A stretch of 64,000 nucleotides of DNA, taken from positions 41,336 through 105,335 of the forward strand of contig NZ_LMDW01000021.1 in the NCBI RefSeq assembly GCF_001425205.1, in the 5' to 3' direction. Both the position numbers and the translations under genes were made by a program. Within the stretch, counting starts at the first letter, position 1. Every line of letters starts with the position of its first letter. This DNA is from Variovorax sp. Root411. Its GTDB lineage: Bacteria > Pseudomonadota > Gammaproteobacteria > Burkholderiales > Burkholderiaceae_C. Shown here one piece after another: positions 53,091 through 62,142 of this stretch. The notes beneath the pieces were generated by a model. It saw only the letters and a list, made by a program, of their open reading frames with translations, had not been told where the DNA came from and did not search any database.

Positions 53091-54360
53091 TCCCGACTGT
53101 ACCCCGCGTCGAGGCGGCCGGGGCCAGCTTTGCAGAAGCGTCCATCCGCGACATTGCCCACATGATGCCGGCTGCCATGAGGTTGGCGCCCACGCTGACC
53201 AGGATCGGCAGCATGTAGCTGCGGCTGATGTCGAAGGCAAAACCCGCGGCGGCGGGGCCGACCAGCGTGCCGAAGGCCACGCTGGTGTAGAGCACCCCGA
53301 TGATCGCGGCGATGTTGCGGCCGCCGAAGTAGTCCATCACCAGCGCCGGCAGCAGCGCGACGAAACCGCCGTAGAACGCGCCGTAGAAGAACGCGAACAG
53401 GGCCAACCCGCGGAAACCGCTGGACGCCGCCCACACGAGCAGCGACAGGGCCATGCCCGTCGACATCAGCAGCATGGTTTGCGCACGCCCCATGCGGTCG
53501 GCCAGCCCACCGAGGAAGAATCGCCCGGCCGTGCTGCCGACGCCGATGGCGCCCAGCAGCAGCACCGCGGAGGCATTGGGCACGCCGTGGTCCAGCGCGT
53601 AGGGCACGAGGTGCACGAAGGGCACGAACAGCCCGAACGAACTGATGAGGCAGGCCGCGTACAGGCCTGCGAAGCGCCGTGAGCGCACTGCATCGCGCAC
53701 AGTGAAGCCTTCGGGCCTGGCCGAATCGGCCTGCGGCTGTGGTGGATCGCCGTCGGGGCCGAGCCCGCGGTCGCGCGGGTCGTTTTCTATCAGCAGCGCC
53801 ATGCCCACGCCCACCATCACTGCCAGCCCACCGAGCGCCAGGTAGGCATGCCGCCAGCCCAGCGTTTCGATGAGCAACGACGCCAGCGGCGGCATCACCA
53901 GCGTGCCCACGCCGATGCCGCTCACCGCCAGCCCCGACGCGAAGCCGCGCCGCCTGACGAACCAGCGCTGCACCGCGCCCAGCACCGGCACATACGACGC
54001 GCCGACCCCAAGGCCGACGCCAAGCCCGTAGGCCAGGTAGATCTGCGTCAGGCTCTGCGCCTGCCCCGCAACGGCCAGCCCCAGCCCGACCAGCACCATG
54101 CCGGCGACGGCCAGCCGCCGCGAACCCCAGCGGTCGGCCAGCGGTCCGCTCAGCACGCCCAGGCCGAAGTAGAGAAAGCCCGCCAGCGAGAACACCAGCG
54201 AGACCGAGCCGCGCGAGGCGCCGAAGTCTTTCTGCAGCGATTCGAGAAAGGCGCTGAAGGTGTAGGCGCAGCCGAAGCCGACGAAGGTCACGGCAAAGGC
54301 GCCCGCGACCACCAGCCAGCCGCGGAAGAGGCCCTTGGGGCTCGAAGATGTAGTCTTCAT
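53062..54360 (-). CDS. MFS transporter (oxalate/formate antiporter-like family)
   Basis: 432 residues, twelve transmembrane segments. The start MKTTSSSPKGLFRGWLVVAG leads straight into TM1; SGPLADRWGSRRL between TM2 and TM3 is the MFS motif A; the cytoplasmic loop after TM6 lies near RDRGLGPDGDPP. Monocarboxylate or oxalate transporters of this type are frequent. It is divergent from the GcvA-like LysR gene, which is the likely regulator. The substrate is not known. Confidence 0.88.
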   Translation of the reverse strand: MKTTSSSPKGLFRGWLVVAGAFAVTFVGFGCAYTFSAFLESLQKDFGASRGSVSLVFSLAGFLYFGLGVLSGPLADRWGSRRLAVAGMVLVGLGLAVAGQAQSLTQIYLAYGLGVGLGVGASYVPVLGAVQRWFVRRRGFASGLAVSGIGVGTLVMPPLASLLIETLGWRHAYLALGGLAVMVGVGMALLIENDPRDRGLGPDGDPPQPQADSARPEGFTVRDAVRSRRFAGLYAACLISSFGLFVPFVHLVPYALDHGVPNASAVLLLGAIGVGSTAGRFFLGGLADRMGRAQTMLLMSTGMALSLLVWAASSGFRGLALFAFFYGAFYGGFVALLPALVMDYFGGRNIAAIIGVLYTSVAFGTLVGPAAAGFAFDISRSYMLPILVSVGANLMAAGIMWAMSRMDASAKLAPAASTRGTVGNDPTAARRS

Positions 54361-54426
54361 TGTCTGGATCAGAATATCTAAGTCGGGATGCTGCAATGCT
54401 CCTACCCAAAAGACCGCAAGGCAAAC

Positions 54427-54437
54427 CAGAATTTCTG
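54427..54437. promoter_or_regulatory. CAGAATTTCTG palindrome, MFS/LysR intergenic region
   Basis: CAGAA-T-TTCTG, perfect 5-bp arms, in the 104-bp region between the divergent genes and 27 bp before the LysR start. Possible LysR box. Confidence 0.4.
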
Positions 54438-54464
54438 TCTCGTTCAGATCAGATTGGCTAAACC

Positions 54465-55394
54465 ATGGAACACCAGCTTCCACCACTCAACGCACTGCGC
54501 GCCTTCGAAGCCGCCGCGCGCCATCTCTCGGTGAAGAAAGCGGCGGACGAACTGTGCGTGACCGCTGGCGCCGTGAGCCAGCTCGTCAGGACGCTGGAGC
54601 TGCACCTCGGCGTGCAGCTGTTCCGCCGCGTCAACCGCGGCATCTTCCTGACCGAGCTGGGCCAGGCCTATCTGCCGCCCGTGCGCAATGCCTTCAGGCA
54701 GATCAGCGATGCCACGCAGAAGGTGGCCGTGCCTGCGGAGACCGGTCTGCTCACCGTGAGCGCCACGCCATTCTTCGCCTCCGCCTGGCTCGTGCCACGC
54801 CTCAAGTCATTCCAGGGCGCGCATCCCGACATCGACCTGCAGGTGCTGACCAGCAACGCGCTCGCCGATTTTTCGCGCGACGGCGTCGACGTCGCCATCC
54901 GCCACGGCATGGGCCAGTACCCCGGGCTTGCCAGCCAGCGCGTGCTCACGGTCGAGATGGTTCCCGTCGCTGCGCCCGCGCTGGTTGCCGAGCACGGCAA
55001 GCCGAAGAAGCCGGCCGACCTGCTGCGGTGGCCGCGCGTGAACGACGCCGAGCGCAAGGGCTGGCGCCTGTGGTTCGAGGCGCAGGGCGTTGCGGATGCA
55101 GGCCCGGCCCGCGGGCCGTCGTTCGACGACGCCGGCCTGCTGCTGCAGGCGGTGCTCGCGGGGCAGGGCGCGGCTCTGCTGCCCGCTGCCATGATGGCGC
55201 CCGAGATCGCACAGGGTCGGCTGGTCCGGCTCTCGAACGTGACGTGGCTCGAAAACTTCGCGTACTACCTCGTGTGTCCCGAAGGCAACCGTGAAAGACC
55301 GAAAGTCGCGGCCTTTCGTGACTGGCTGCTCGATGCAGTGCGTCGGGAAAGCGCTTCGTCAGATCGCCGCAAGATTGGCGCGGGCATGTTGTGA
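54465..55394 (+). CDS. LysR-family transcriptional regulator, GcvA-like
   Basis: 309 residues. The GcvA/AmpR group start is clear: LPPLNALRAFEAAARHLSVK, with the HTH at about residues 20-40 and LFRRVNRGIFLTELGQAYLP after it. The effector domain includes DVAIRHGMGQYPGL. It is divergent from the MFS transporter and probably controls it. Despite the family name there is no sign that it controls the gcv operon of this window. Confidence 0.9.
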   Translation: MEHQLPPLNALRAFEAAARHLSVKKAADELCVTAGAVSQLVRTLELHLGVQLFRRVNRGIFLTELGQAYLPPVRNAFRQISDATQKVAVPAETGLLTVSATPFFASAWLVPRLKSFQGAHPDIDLQVLTSNALADFSRDGVDVAIRHGMGQYPGLASQRVLTVEMVPVAAPALVAEHGKPKKPADLLRWPRVNDAERKGWRLWFEAQGVADAGPARGPSFDDAGLLLQAVLAGQGAALLPAAMMAPEIAQGRLVRLSNVTWLENFAYYLVCPEGNRERPKVAAFRDWLLDAVRRESASSDRRKIGAGML

Positions 55395-55553
55395 GGCGCG
55401 GCCCTAAATCTTCACCTTCGCTCGAGGGGACGAAGCCTTCGAGCCATTGCCCGACGTGGACGGCCTAGGGCTTTCGTTCTATTGCGGGCCCGGCGTCGCA
55501 TTTCTCACAATCACGCCCACAGAGGTTCGGCAAGAAGAAAGAGGATGCACGTC

Positions 55554-57869
55554 ATGGCTCAAGTTGGACGCGCAAAGGCGATCAATAAAAAGACGGGCAC
55601 ATCACGGGAAACCAGAGCCGCTGCGTCTGCAACCGCCGTCGCGAAGGACATCGCGGCGGCGAAAGCGCTTCGCACGCCCGTGCCCGGCCGATTGTTCGAT
55701 GCTCGCCCCGATCGGCTCGACTTTCGCGATCTTCCTTATCGTCCGCCATTGCGCTCGCTGCCACCGAGCTGGCCCTGCGAGGCTGACGTGGCGCGCTTTC
55801 TCGGCAGCTATGTGCAGGCGGGCCTTGTGCTGGATCAAGGCGAGGAGGGCGCCTGCACCGGCTTCGGTCTGGCCTGTGTCGCCAACTATCTGCTATGGGT
55901 CGCGCACGTGGAGGCGAACCCGGCGCAACCGTTTGAGGAGGTCAGCCCACGCATGCTCTACGAGCTCGCGCGTCGCTACGACGAATGGCCGGGCACGGAC
56001 TACGAAGGATCGAGTTGCCGCGGTGCCCTGAAGGGCTGGAACAAGCACGGCGTGTGCTCGCGCAAGAACTGGCCTTATGTGCTGGGCAAGGGCGGCACCG
56101 CGAGCTTTCAGCGGCCGCTGGATGGTTGGCAGGCCGACGCCTGCAGGCGTCCGCTTGGCGTTTACTACCGAATTGACCGGACATCCATCGTCGATCTTCA
56201 GGCTGCCCTCTGCGAGATCGGTGCTGTCTATGTATCGGCCAGTGTCCACGATGGATGGGACACCTTGATCCATGCCGCGCCTCAGCGTCCGCCGATGAAC
56301 CACGCGAGCCTGCCGATCATTTCGCCGCCGACAAACCCGGGGCAATTGGGTGGACACGCTTTCGCGTTCGTCGGCTTCAATGCACACGGCTTCATCGTGC
56401 AAAACTCCTGGGGCAAGCGCTGGGGCGCTTCGGGCTTCGGAGTACTGCCCTATGACGATTGGGTCGTACACGGCACCGACGCCTGGGCTTGCGCGTTGGG
56501 CGTTCCGTTGGTGTTGAGCGACGCGGGAGGAAAGCCTCGCAGCGTTGCGGTGTCCGCATTCCGCGTGCCGAGCGGGCGATCGCTGGGAGCGCTCAATCGC
56601 GCGACGCGTGCGCCGGGCAATCCCGCCGATGATCCGTGGCCTGTCGATCATCCCTTCCGAGTTGCGGCCTATCAGCCATGGACCACGCCGCGTGCCTACG
56701 AGCACACGCTGGTCACCGGCAACGACGGCGAACTCGTGCCGACCGACTTCACGCGCGGGCATACGGACATGGCAGGCTTGGTCGGCGATACCGTGCACGA
56801 CCGACCCCTGGCCTGGTTTGCCAAGCAGCCTGCCGCTGCAAGCGTGCTCAAACTCGCCATCTACGCGCATGGCGGACTGAACTCGGAGGACGAGTCGATT
56901 CGCCGCATTCGTGTGCTGGCGCCGTACTTTCTTGCCAATGGGATCTATCCACTCTTCCTAACCTGGAAGACCGGTGCCGGCGAGACCCTTGGCGACATGG
57001 CGAAGGACTGGGTTCGCAAGCTCTTCGGCGCCGAGACCGAACGTGCTGCCGGTGTGCTCGACGTCCTCGGTGATGCCAAGGACCGCGCGATCGAGGCGCT
57101 GGGCCATGTGCTCGGCAAGGGCATCTGGAGCGAGATGCGCGAGAACGCCGAGATCGGTGCCTCCCCGGGCAAGGGGCTCGACCTGCTGTCCCGTCAACTC
57201 GCCCTGCTGGTGAGCGATCTGGCCCGCAAGGGGGCGCGACTCGAATTGCATCTTGTCGGCCACTCGGCGGGGTCGATCCTGTTCGGCCATCTGTTGGACC
57301 GGTGCGTCGCGCTCAATGCGACCGCTGCGGCGACGAATCGGCTTCGTGTGGCCAGTTGCACCTTGCTGGCGCCAGCATGTTCGGTGCGCTTTGCGGTCCA
57401 GCACTATCTCGCCGCTGCGCAGGCCGGTGTCATTGATCTTGGCGAACTGAGGCTGCACGTGCTGTCGGACGAGAACGAAAAGAAAGACGCCTTGCCGTCG
57501 CCCTCGGTGCCGGCCTACGGCAAGTCGCTGCTCTACCTGGTTTCACGCGCACTCGACGACGTGCGCAAGATGCCTTTGCTCGGTCTGGTGCGCACGCATG
57601 ATCCGAAGTATGCGAACGACGACGACCAATGGGCCGCGGCCGAACTCCCGCAGGTCATGCAATGGCAGGCAGCGTGGCCGCCGGTCAGTGCGGCCGGGAA
57701 GGCGCTGCTCGACGTCGTGCTGTCGCCCCAGGTGACGAATACGCGCGAGCACGGCCAGATCCAGTCCACGCATGGCTCGTTCGACAACAACATTGAGATC
57801 ATGACGGAGATCCTGCTGCGCTTCGCGGGCGGCCCGCTTATCGGCGAAATCGAGTGGCTTGACTACTGA
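55554..57869 (+). CDS. Papain-like (C1) peptidase fused to an alpha/beta-hydrolase
   Basis: 771 residues; ATG 55554 has GAGG 9 nt upstream, and ATG 55545 is an alternative. Residues 55-325 form a papain-type domain: oxyanion Gln95 and nucleophile Cys101 in LDQGEEGACTGFG, His268 in GGHAFAFVGFN and Asn284 in VQNSWGKRWGASGFG. Residues 430-745 are an alpha/beta-hydrolase: LAIYAHGGLNSED, nucleophile Ser571 in LVGHSAGSIL, and a likely His740 in STHGSFDNN. No signal peptide or transmembrane segment. Both active sites look intact. The role is not known; a hydrolytic effector or a protein-processing enzyme is possible. It stands alone between the LysR and metR genes. Confidence 0.8.
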   Translation: MAQVGRAKAINKKTGTSRETRAAASATAVAKDIAAAKALRTPVPGRLFDARPDRLDFRDLPYRPPLRSLPPSWPCEADVARFLGSYVQAGLVLDQGEEGACTGFGLACVANYLLWVAHVEANPAQPFEEVSPRMLYELARRYDEWPGTDYEGSSCRGALKGWNKHGVCSRKNWPYVLGKGGTASFQRPLDGWQADACRRPLGVYYRIDRTSIVDLQAALCEIGAVYVSASVHDGWDTLIHAAPQRPPMNHASLPIISPPTNPGQLGGHAFAFVGFNAHGFIVQNSWGKRWGASGFGVLPYDDWVVHGTDAWACALGVPLVLSDAGGKPRSVAVSAFRVPSGRSLGALNRATRAPGNPADDPWPVDHPFRVAAYQPWTTPRAYEHTLVTGNDGELVPTDFTRGHTDMAGLVGDTVHDRPLAWFAKQPAAASVLKLAIYAHGGLNSEDESIRRIRVLAPYFLANGIYPLFLTWKTGAGETLGDMAKDWVRKLFGAETERAAGVLDVLGDAKDRAIEALGHVLGKGIWSEMRENAEIGASPGKGLDLLSRQLALLVSDLARKGARLELHLVGHSAGSILFGHLLDRCVALNATAAATNRLRVASCTLLAPACSVRFAVQHYLAAAQAGVIDLGELRLHVLSDENEKKDALPSPSVPAYGKSLLYLVSRALDDVRKMPLLGLVRTHDPKYANDDDQWAAAELPQVMQWQAAWPPVSAAGKALLDVVLSPQVTNTREHGQIQSTHGSFDNNIEIMTEILLRFAGGPLIGEIEWLDY

Positions 57870-57874
57870 GCACG

Positions 57875-58801
57875 CTACAGCAGCTCGATCCCCGGCAGGC
57901 TCTTGAAGCAGCTCTCCCGCGTGATGCGCACGAAGTCCGCCAGCCATGGCTGCCCCGACGTGCCCTGCGTGCATGCCATGTAGAGCCGCCCCGTCAGCCC
58001 CTTGCCGCCCACGCGACGGGCCGTGACGTAGCCGCGGTCCAGGTAGTTCTGCACCGCCCATAGCGGCAGCGTCGCCACGCCGCGCCCGCTGGCCACCAGC
58101 TGCAGCATCGCCACCGTGAGCTCGGTGGTGCGGCGGTGCGCGGGCTCCACACCCGCAGGCCCAAGCACCTGCCGCACGATGTCGAGCATGTCGTCGGGCA
58201 CGGGGTAGGTGATGAGCGTCTGGTTGGCGAAGTGGCGTGCCGTGAGATACGCCTTGGCTGTCAGCGGATGGTCGTTGGCCAGCAGCGCCATGATCTCGAA
58301 GCGAAACAGCGCGTGGTAGTCGACCGTTTCGTCGGGGTCTTCCTCGGACACGATCGCCACCTCGGCGCGGTTCTGCATCACCAGCGCGATCGGATCGGGG
58401 TGAAAGCCCGAGACGATGTCGAGCTCGATCTCGGGCCAGCGCTGGCGGAACGCGTCCATCGCCGGCATCAGCCAGTCGAAGCAGGTATGGCACTCGACCA
58501 CGATGCGCAGCTGCCCGCTGCGCCCCAGCGCGAGCCGGGCCACGTCGCGCTCAGCCTCCTCGATGAGCGGCAGGGCGGTGTCGGCCAGCTGCAGCAGCCG
58601 CAGGCCGGTGGTGCTGAACTGCGGCGGCACCGACTTGCGCTCGAACAGCTGCGCGCCGTAGCGGTCTTCGAGCAGCTTGACCTGGTGCGACAGCGCCGAT
58701 TGCGTGAGGTTGAGCAGCTGCGCCGCGCGCACCAGGCTGCCGGTGTCGCGCAGCGCGATGAGTGTGCGCAGGTGGCGTATTTCGAGGGTCGACTGCAGCA
58801 T
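57875..58801 (-). CDS. metR: LysR-type activator of methionine genes, MetR
   Basis: 308 residues. HTH at about 7-65 (LEIRHLRTLIALRDTGSLVR, AAQLLNLTQSALSHQVKLLE), the FERKSVPPQFSTTG linker seen in MetR, and the effector domain for homocysteine. Divergent from metE, the standard MetR arrangement. A perfect TGAA-N5-TTCA MetR box begins at its own start codon, so it should repress itself while activating metE. Confidence 0.93.
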   Translation of the reverse strand: MLQSTLEIRHLRTLIALRDTGSLVRAAQLLNLTQSALSHQVKLLEDRYGAQLFERKSVPPQFSTTGLRLLQLADTALPLIEEAERDVARLALGRSGQLRIVVECHTCFDWLMPAMDAFRQRWPEIELDIVSGFHPDPIALVMQNRAEVAIVSEEDPDETVDYHALFRFEIMALLANDHPLTAKAYLTARHFANQTLITYPVPDDMLDIVRQVLGPAGVEPAHRRTTELTVAMLQLVASGRGVATLPLWAVQNYLDRGYVTARRVGGKGLTGRLYMACTQGTSGQPWLADFVRITRESCFKSLPGIELL

Positions 58802-58813
58802 GAAAATTATTCA
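58801..58813. promoter_or_regulatory. MetR box TGAAAATTATTCA
   Basis: Exact match to the TGAA-N5-TTCA consensus of MetR, overlapping the last base of the metR start codon and 90 bp before the proposed metE start. A weaker half-site (TTTGAATCA) lies about 30 bp further on. Confidence 0.88.
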
Positions 58814-58902
58814 ATCGAATGGGCAAAAGGTTTCGTTTGAATCATATGCCGCAAACGCCGACCATTGCAGGCTCCCAAGATCAGCGACCGGACAACCTGC
58901 AA

Positions 58903-61248
58903 ATGACCACCCGTATCCACACCCTCGGCTTTCCGCGCATGGGCGCCCACCGGGAACTCAAGTTCGCCCTCGAAAAGCACTGGCGCGGCGAGATCGATCG
59001 CGCCGCGCTCGAAGCGGTCGGCGAAGAACTGCGCGCGCGCCACTGGCAGGCCCAGCGCGATGCGGGACTCGACTTCGTGACGGTCGGCGACTTTGCATAC
59101 TACGACCACGTGGCCAACCATATCCAGCTGCTCGGCTGCGAGCCGTCGCGCTTCGGCTTCCATGGCGATGAACCCGAACTTTCGCGCTACTTCAAGATGG
59201 CGCGTGGCGTGGAAAGCGAAGCCGGCCGCGTGCACGACGACAGCTGCAACCACGGCACCGAAGGCACTTTCGCGCTGGAGATGACGAAGTGGTTCGACAC
59301 CAACTACCACTACCTCGTGCCCGAGTTCGATACGGCCACGCAGTTCAAGCTCGCGTCGACGCGCCTGTTCGACGAAGTGGCACAGGCGCAGCAGGCCGGG
59401 CACGCGGTCAAGGCCGTGCTGCTCGGGCCGCTGAGCTTCCTGTACCTGGGCAAGGAGAAGGAGGCCGGCTTCGACCGCTTCTCGCTGCTCGACTCGCTGC
59501 TTCCCGTCTATGAACAGGTGCTCCGGCGGTTGAAGCAGCAGGGCGTGGAGTGGGTGCAGATCGACGAGCCCATCCTCGGCCTCGACCTGCCCGAAGCGTG
59601 GCGCAACGCCTTCGAGCGCGCCTACTGGCAACTGGCCCGCAGTGCGCCGAAGCTGCTGCTGGCCGCGTACTTCTCGCCGCTGTCGGACAACCTGCGCCTG
59701 GCCTGCCAGCTGCCGGTGGCGGGCCTGCACGTGGACGCCGTGCGTTCGCCGCAGGAGCTGACCGGCGTGGCCGACTGGCTGCCGGCGCACAAGGTGCTGT
59801 CTGTCGGCGTGGTCGATGGCCGCAACATCTGGCGTACCGACGTCGATGCCGCGCTGGCCAAGCTCAGGCCCGTGGCGGAGAAGCACAAGGGCGAACTGTG
59901 GATCGCGCCTTCATGCTCGCTGCTGCACGTGCCTTTCAGCCTCGCGGCCGAGACGAAGCTCGACGCCGAGCTCAAGTCCTGGCTCGCCTTCGCCATCGAG
60001 AAGCTCGACGAGCTGCGTGTGCTGCGCGCGGCCATCGACGGCGATGAAGCCTCGGTCGCGACCGAACTGGCGGCCGCCCGCGCGGCGGTGTCGGCACGCC
60101 GCGCCAGCCCGCGCGTGCACCGCGCCGACGTGGCCCTGCGGCTGGCGCGCAGCGTGGCCGGCGACGACAGCCGCGTGTCGGTCTTTGCGCTGCGCCAGCC
60201 GGTGCAGCGCACGCGCTTCGCCTTGCCCGCGCTGCCGACCACCACCATCGGCTCCTTTCCGCAGACGCCGGACATCCGCGCCGCGCGCGCCGCCTTCAAG
60301 CGCGGCGAGCTCGACGCCGCCGGCTACCACGAGAAGATGCGCGCCGAGATCGCGCTCGCCGTGCGCAAGCAGGAAGAACTGGGCATCGACGTGCTGGTGC
60401 ATGGCGAAGCCGAGCGCAACGACATGGTCGAGTACTTCGGCGAACAGCTCGACGGCTTTGCCTTCACCGCCAACGGCTGGGTGCAATCGTACGGCTCGCG
60501 CTGCGTCAAGCCGCCGGTGATCTTCGGCGACGTGGCGCGCCCGGCGCCGATGACGGTCGAGTGGACCGCCTATGCGCAGAGCCTGACCAAGCTGCCGATG
60601 AAGGGCATGCTGACCGGCCCTGTCACCATCCTGCAGTGGTCCTTCGTGCGCGACGACCAGCCGCGCGCCACCACCTGCGAGCAGATTGCCTGGGCAATCC
60701 GCGACGAGGTGGTCGACCTCGAAGGCGCGGGCATCGGCATCATCCAGATCGACGAGCCCGCGATTCGCGAAGGACTGCCGCTGCGCCGCGCCGGCTGGCC
60801 CGCGTACCTGAAGTCGGCCACGCGCGCCTTCCGCATCAGCGCCTCAGGCGTGCGCGACGAGACGCAGATCCACACGCACATGTGTTATTCGGAGTTCAAC
60901 GACATCCTGCCGGAGATCGCGGCAATGGACGCCGACGTGATCACCATCGAGACCAGCCGTTCAGACATGGAACTCCTGCGAGGTTTCGGCGGCGAGAACG
61001 ATGCGGGCGGCTTCCGCTACCCGAACGAGATCGGCCCGGGCGTGTACGACATCCACTCGCCGCGCGTGCCCTCGGTCGACGAGATCGTGCGCCTCATGCG
61101 CAAGGCTGCGGGCGTGGTGCCGCACGAGAACCTCTGGATCAACCCCGACTGCGGCCTCAAGACCCGCGGCTGGCCCGAGACCGAGGCGGCGCTGTCGAAC
61201 ATGGTGGCCGCAGCGAAGCTGCTGCGCAAGGAACTGGTCCCCGCTTGA
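58903..61248 (+). CDS. metE: Cobalamin-independent methionine synthase
   Basis: 781 residues. Transfers the methyl group of 5-methyl-THF (triglutamate) to homocysteine. The N-terminal barrel starts TTRIHTLGFPRMGAHRELKF; the C-terminal barrel has TTTIGSFPQTPDIR, the homocysteine segment VHGEAERNDMVEYFGEQLDG and zinc ligands His and Cys in HTHMCYSEFND and Cys in NPDCGLKTRGW. I choose 58903 (MTTRIH) because earlier ATGs at 58819 and 58846 lie in the MetR-controlled promoter region. No strong ribosome binding site is visible. Confidence 0.95.
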   Translation: MTTRIHTLGFPRMGAHRELKFALEKHWRGEIDRAALEAVGEELRARHWQAQRDAGLDFVTVGDFAYYDHVANHIQLLGCEPSRFGFHGDEPELSRYFKMARGVESEAGRVHDDSCNHGTEGTFALEMTKWFDTNYHYLVPEFDTATQFKLASTRLFDEVAQAQQAGHAVKAVLLGPLSFLYLGKEKEAGFDRFSLLDSLLPVYEQVLRRLKQQGVEWVQIDEPILGLDLPEAWRNAFERAYWQLARSAPKLLLAAYFSPLSDNLRLACQLPVAGLHVDAVRSPQELTGVADWLPAHKVLSVGVVDGRNIWRTDVDAALAKLRPVAEKHKGELWIAPSCSLLHVPFSLAAETKLDAELKSWLAFAIEKLDELRVLRAAIDGDEASVATELAAARAAVSARRASPRVHRADVALRLARSVAGDDSRVSVFALRQPVQRTRFALPALPTTTIGSFPQTPDIRAARAAFKRGELDAAGYHEKMRAEIALAVRKQEELGIDVLVHGEAERNDMVEYFGEQLDGFAFTANGWVQSYGSRCVKPPVIFGDVARPAPMTVEWTAYAQSLTKLPMKGMLTGPVTILQWSFVRDDQPRATTCEQIAWAIRDEVVDLEGAGIGIIQIDEPAIREGLPLRRAGWPAYLKSATRAFRISASGVRDETQIHTHMCYSEFNDILPEIAAMDADVITIETSRSDMELLRGFGGENDAGGFRYPNEIGPGVYDIHSPRVPSVDEIVRLMRKAAGVVPHENLWINPDCGLKTRGWPETEAALSNMVAAAKLLRKELVPA

Positions 61249-61287
61249 CGTGAGGAGGGGCAATGCGGGCGCGCCAATAATGGCGGC

Positions 61288-62142
61288 ATGCTTTTCCCGA
61301 ACCGTCTTTCCTTGTTCCGTTTTCCCCTGATGCTCTTGTTGCTCCTGGCCCCCTTGATGGGCTGGGCGCAGAACCGCGCGGAAGCGCTGCTGCAATTCGA
61401 AGGCGTGCAGGCGCGCTATGAAGCGTCCTATGCGCCCGGTGCCGTCGCGCGTGGTGCGAGGGAACTGCTGGAGCCCGATGACCAGGCCATTGCCGACAAG
61501 GCACTCAAGGCGCTGGACACCGCTGCCGGCCGCGCGTTCAATGCCACGGCCTCCGTGGCCGCGATCCAGCAGGAAGTAGCGTTGGCGGGCAACGGCGGTG
61601 CCGCTCCGAGTCCACAGGTGCTGGCTGCCGTGGCGCATCTGGTGAAGCTGCGCACCGACTACGCCGGCATGAGCGAGGCCGGCAAGGTCGAGTTCTTCAG
61701 CCGCGAGCGCGCCAAGCCCGCCGATCCGGCGCGTACCGAACTGCTCGAGCGCATGGCCGTGGCAGAGGTGCGCGAGATCGACTTCTCGAGCCAGTTGCTG
61801 ATGAGCGCGGTGGTCAAGCAGCTCGCGCGTGGCAACGGCGGCCAGCTCAGCTCGCTGCCGGACCGCACGCTGGACATGGCCCTCGACACGCTGTGGTCGC
61901 GCGGCGTGACGTCGACACGCCCACGCAACCTGATGATCGTGGCGCGCGAGTTCGAGAAGCAGGTCACGCAGGCGCTGCTCGCCGCACTGCCCGATGCCGA
62001 CGTGGCCGTGCTGCTGGCCTGGCGCAACGACGCGCAGGCGGCGGCCGAGCGCGAGGCCCTGGTGGGCACCTATCGCGCCGAGGTCAAGGGGAGCGGCGCG
62101 GTCGCGCTCCGGACGTTGGTGCGCGCCTGGCCGCGCTCCTGA
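61288..62142 (+). CDS. Secreted hypothetical protein
   Basis: 284 residues with a signal peptide (hydrophobic core LSLFRFPLMLLLLLAPLMG, cut probably after GWAQ at about residue 28). The rest is helical and charged, with no recognised motif. The 3' end overlaps the convergent regulator gene by 59 bp. Probably periplasmic; function unknown. Confidence 0.65.
   Translation: MLFPNRLSLFRFPLMLLLLLAPLMGWAQNRAEALLQFEGVQARYEASYAPGAVARGARELLEPDDQAIADKALKALDTAAGRAFNATASVAAIQQEVALAGNGGAAPSPQVLAAVAHLVKLRTDYAGMSEAGKVEFFSRERAKPADPARTELLERMAVAEVREIDFSSQLLMSAVVKQLARGNGGQLSSLPDRTLDMALDTLWSRGVTSTRPRNLMIVAREFEKQVTQALLAALPDADVAVLLAWRNDAQAAAEREALVGTYRAEVKGSGAVALRTLVRAWPRS

Noticed and set aside
54465..55394. GcvA-like LysR as regulator of gcvTHP in this window
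   Set aside because: GcvA-like is only a subfamily name. The gene is divergent from an MFS transporter and 45 kb from gcv, so the local target is more likely.
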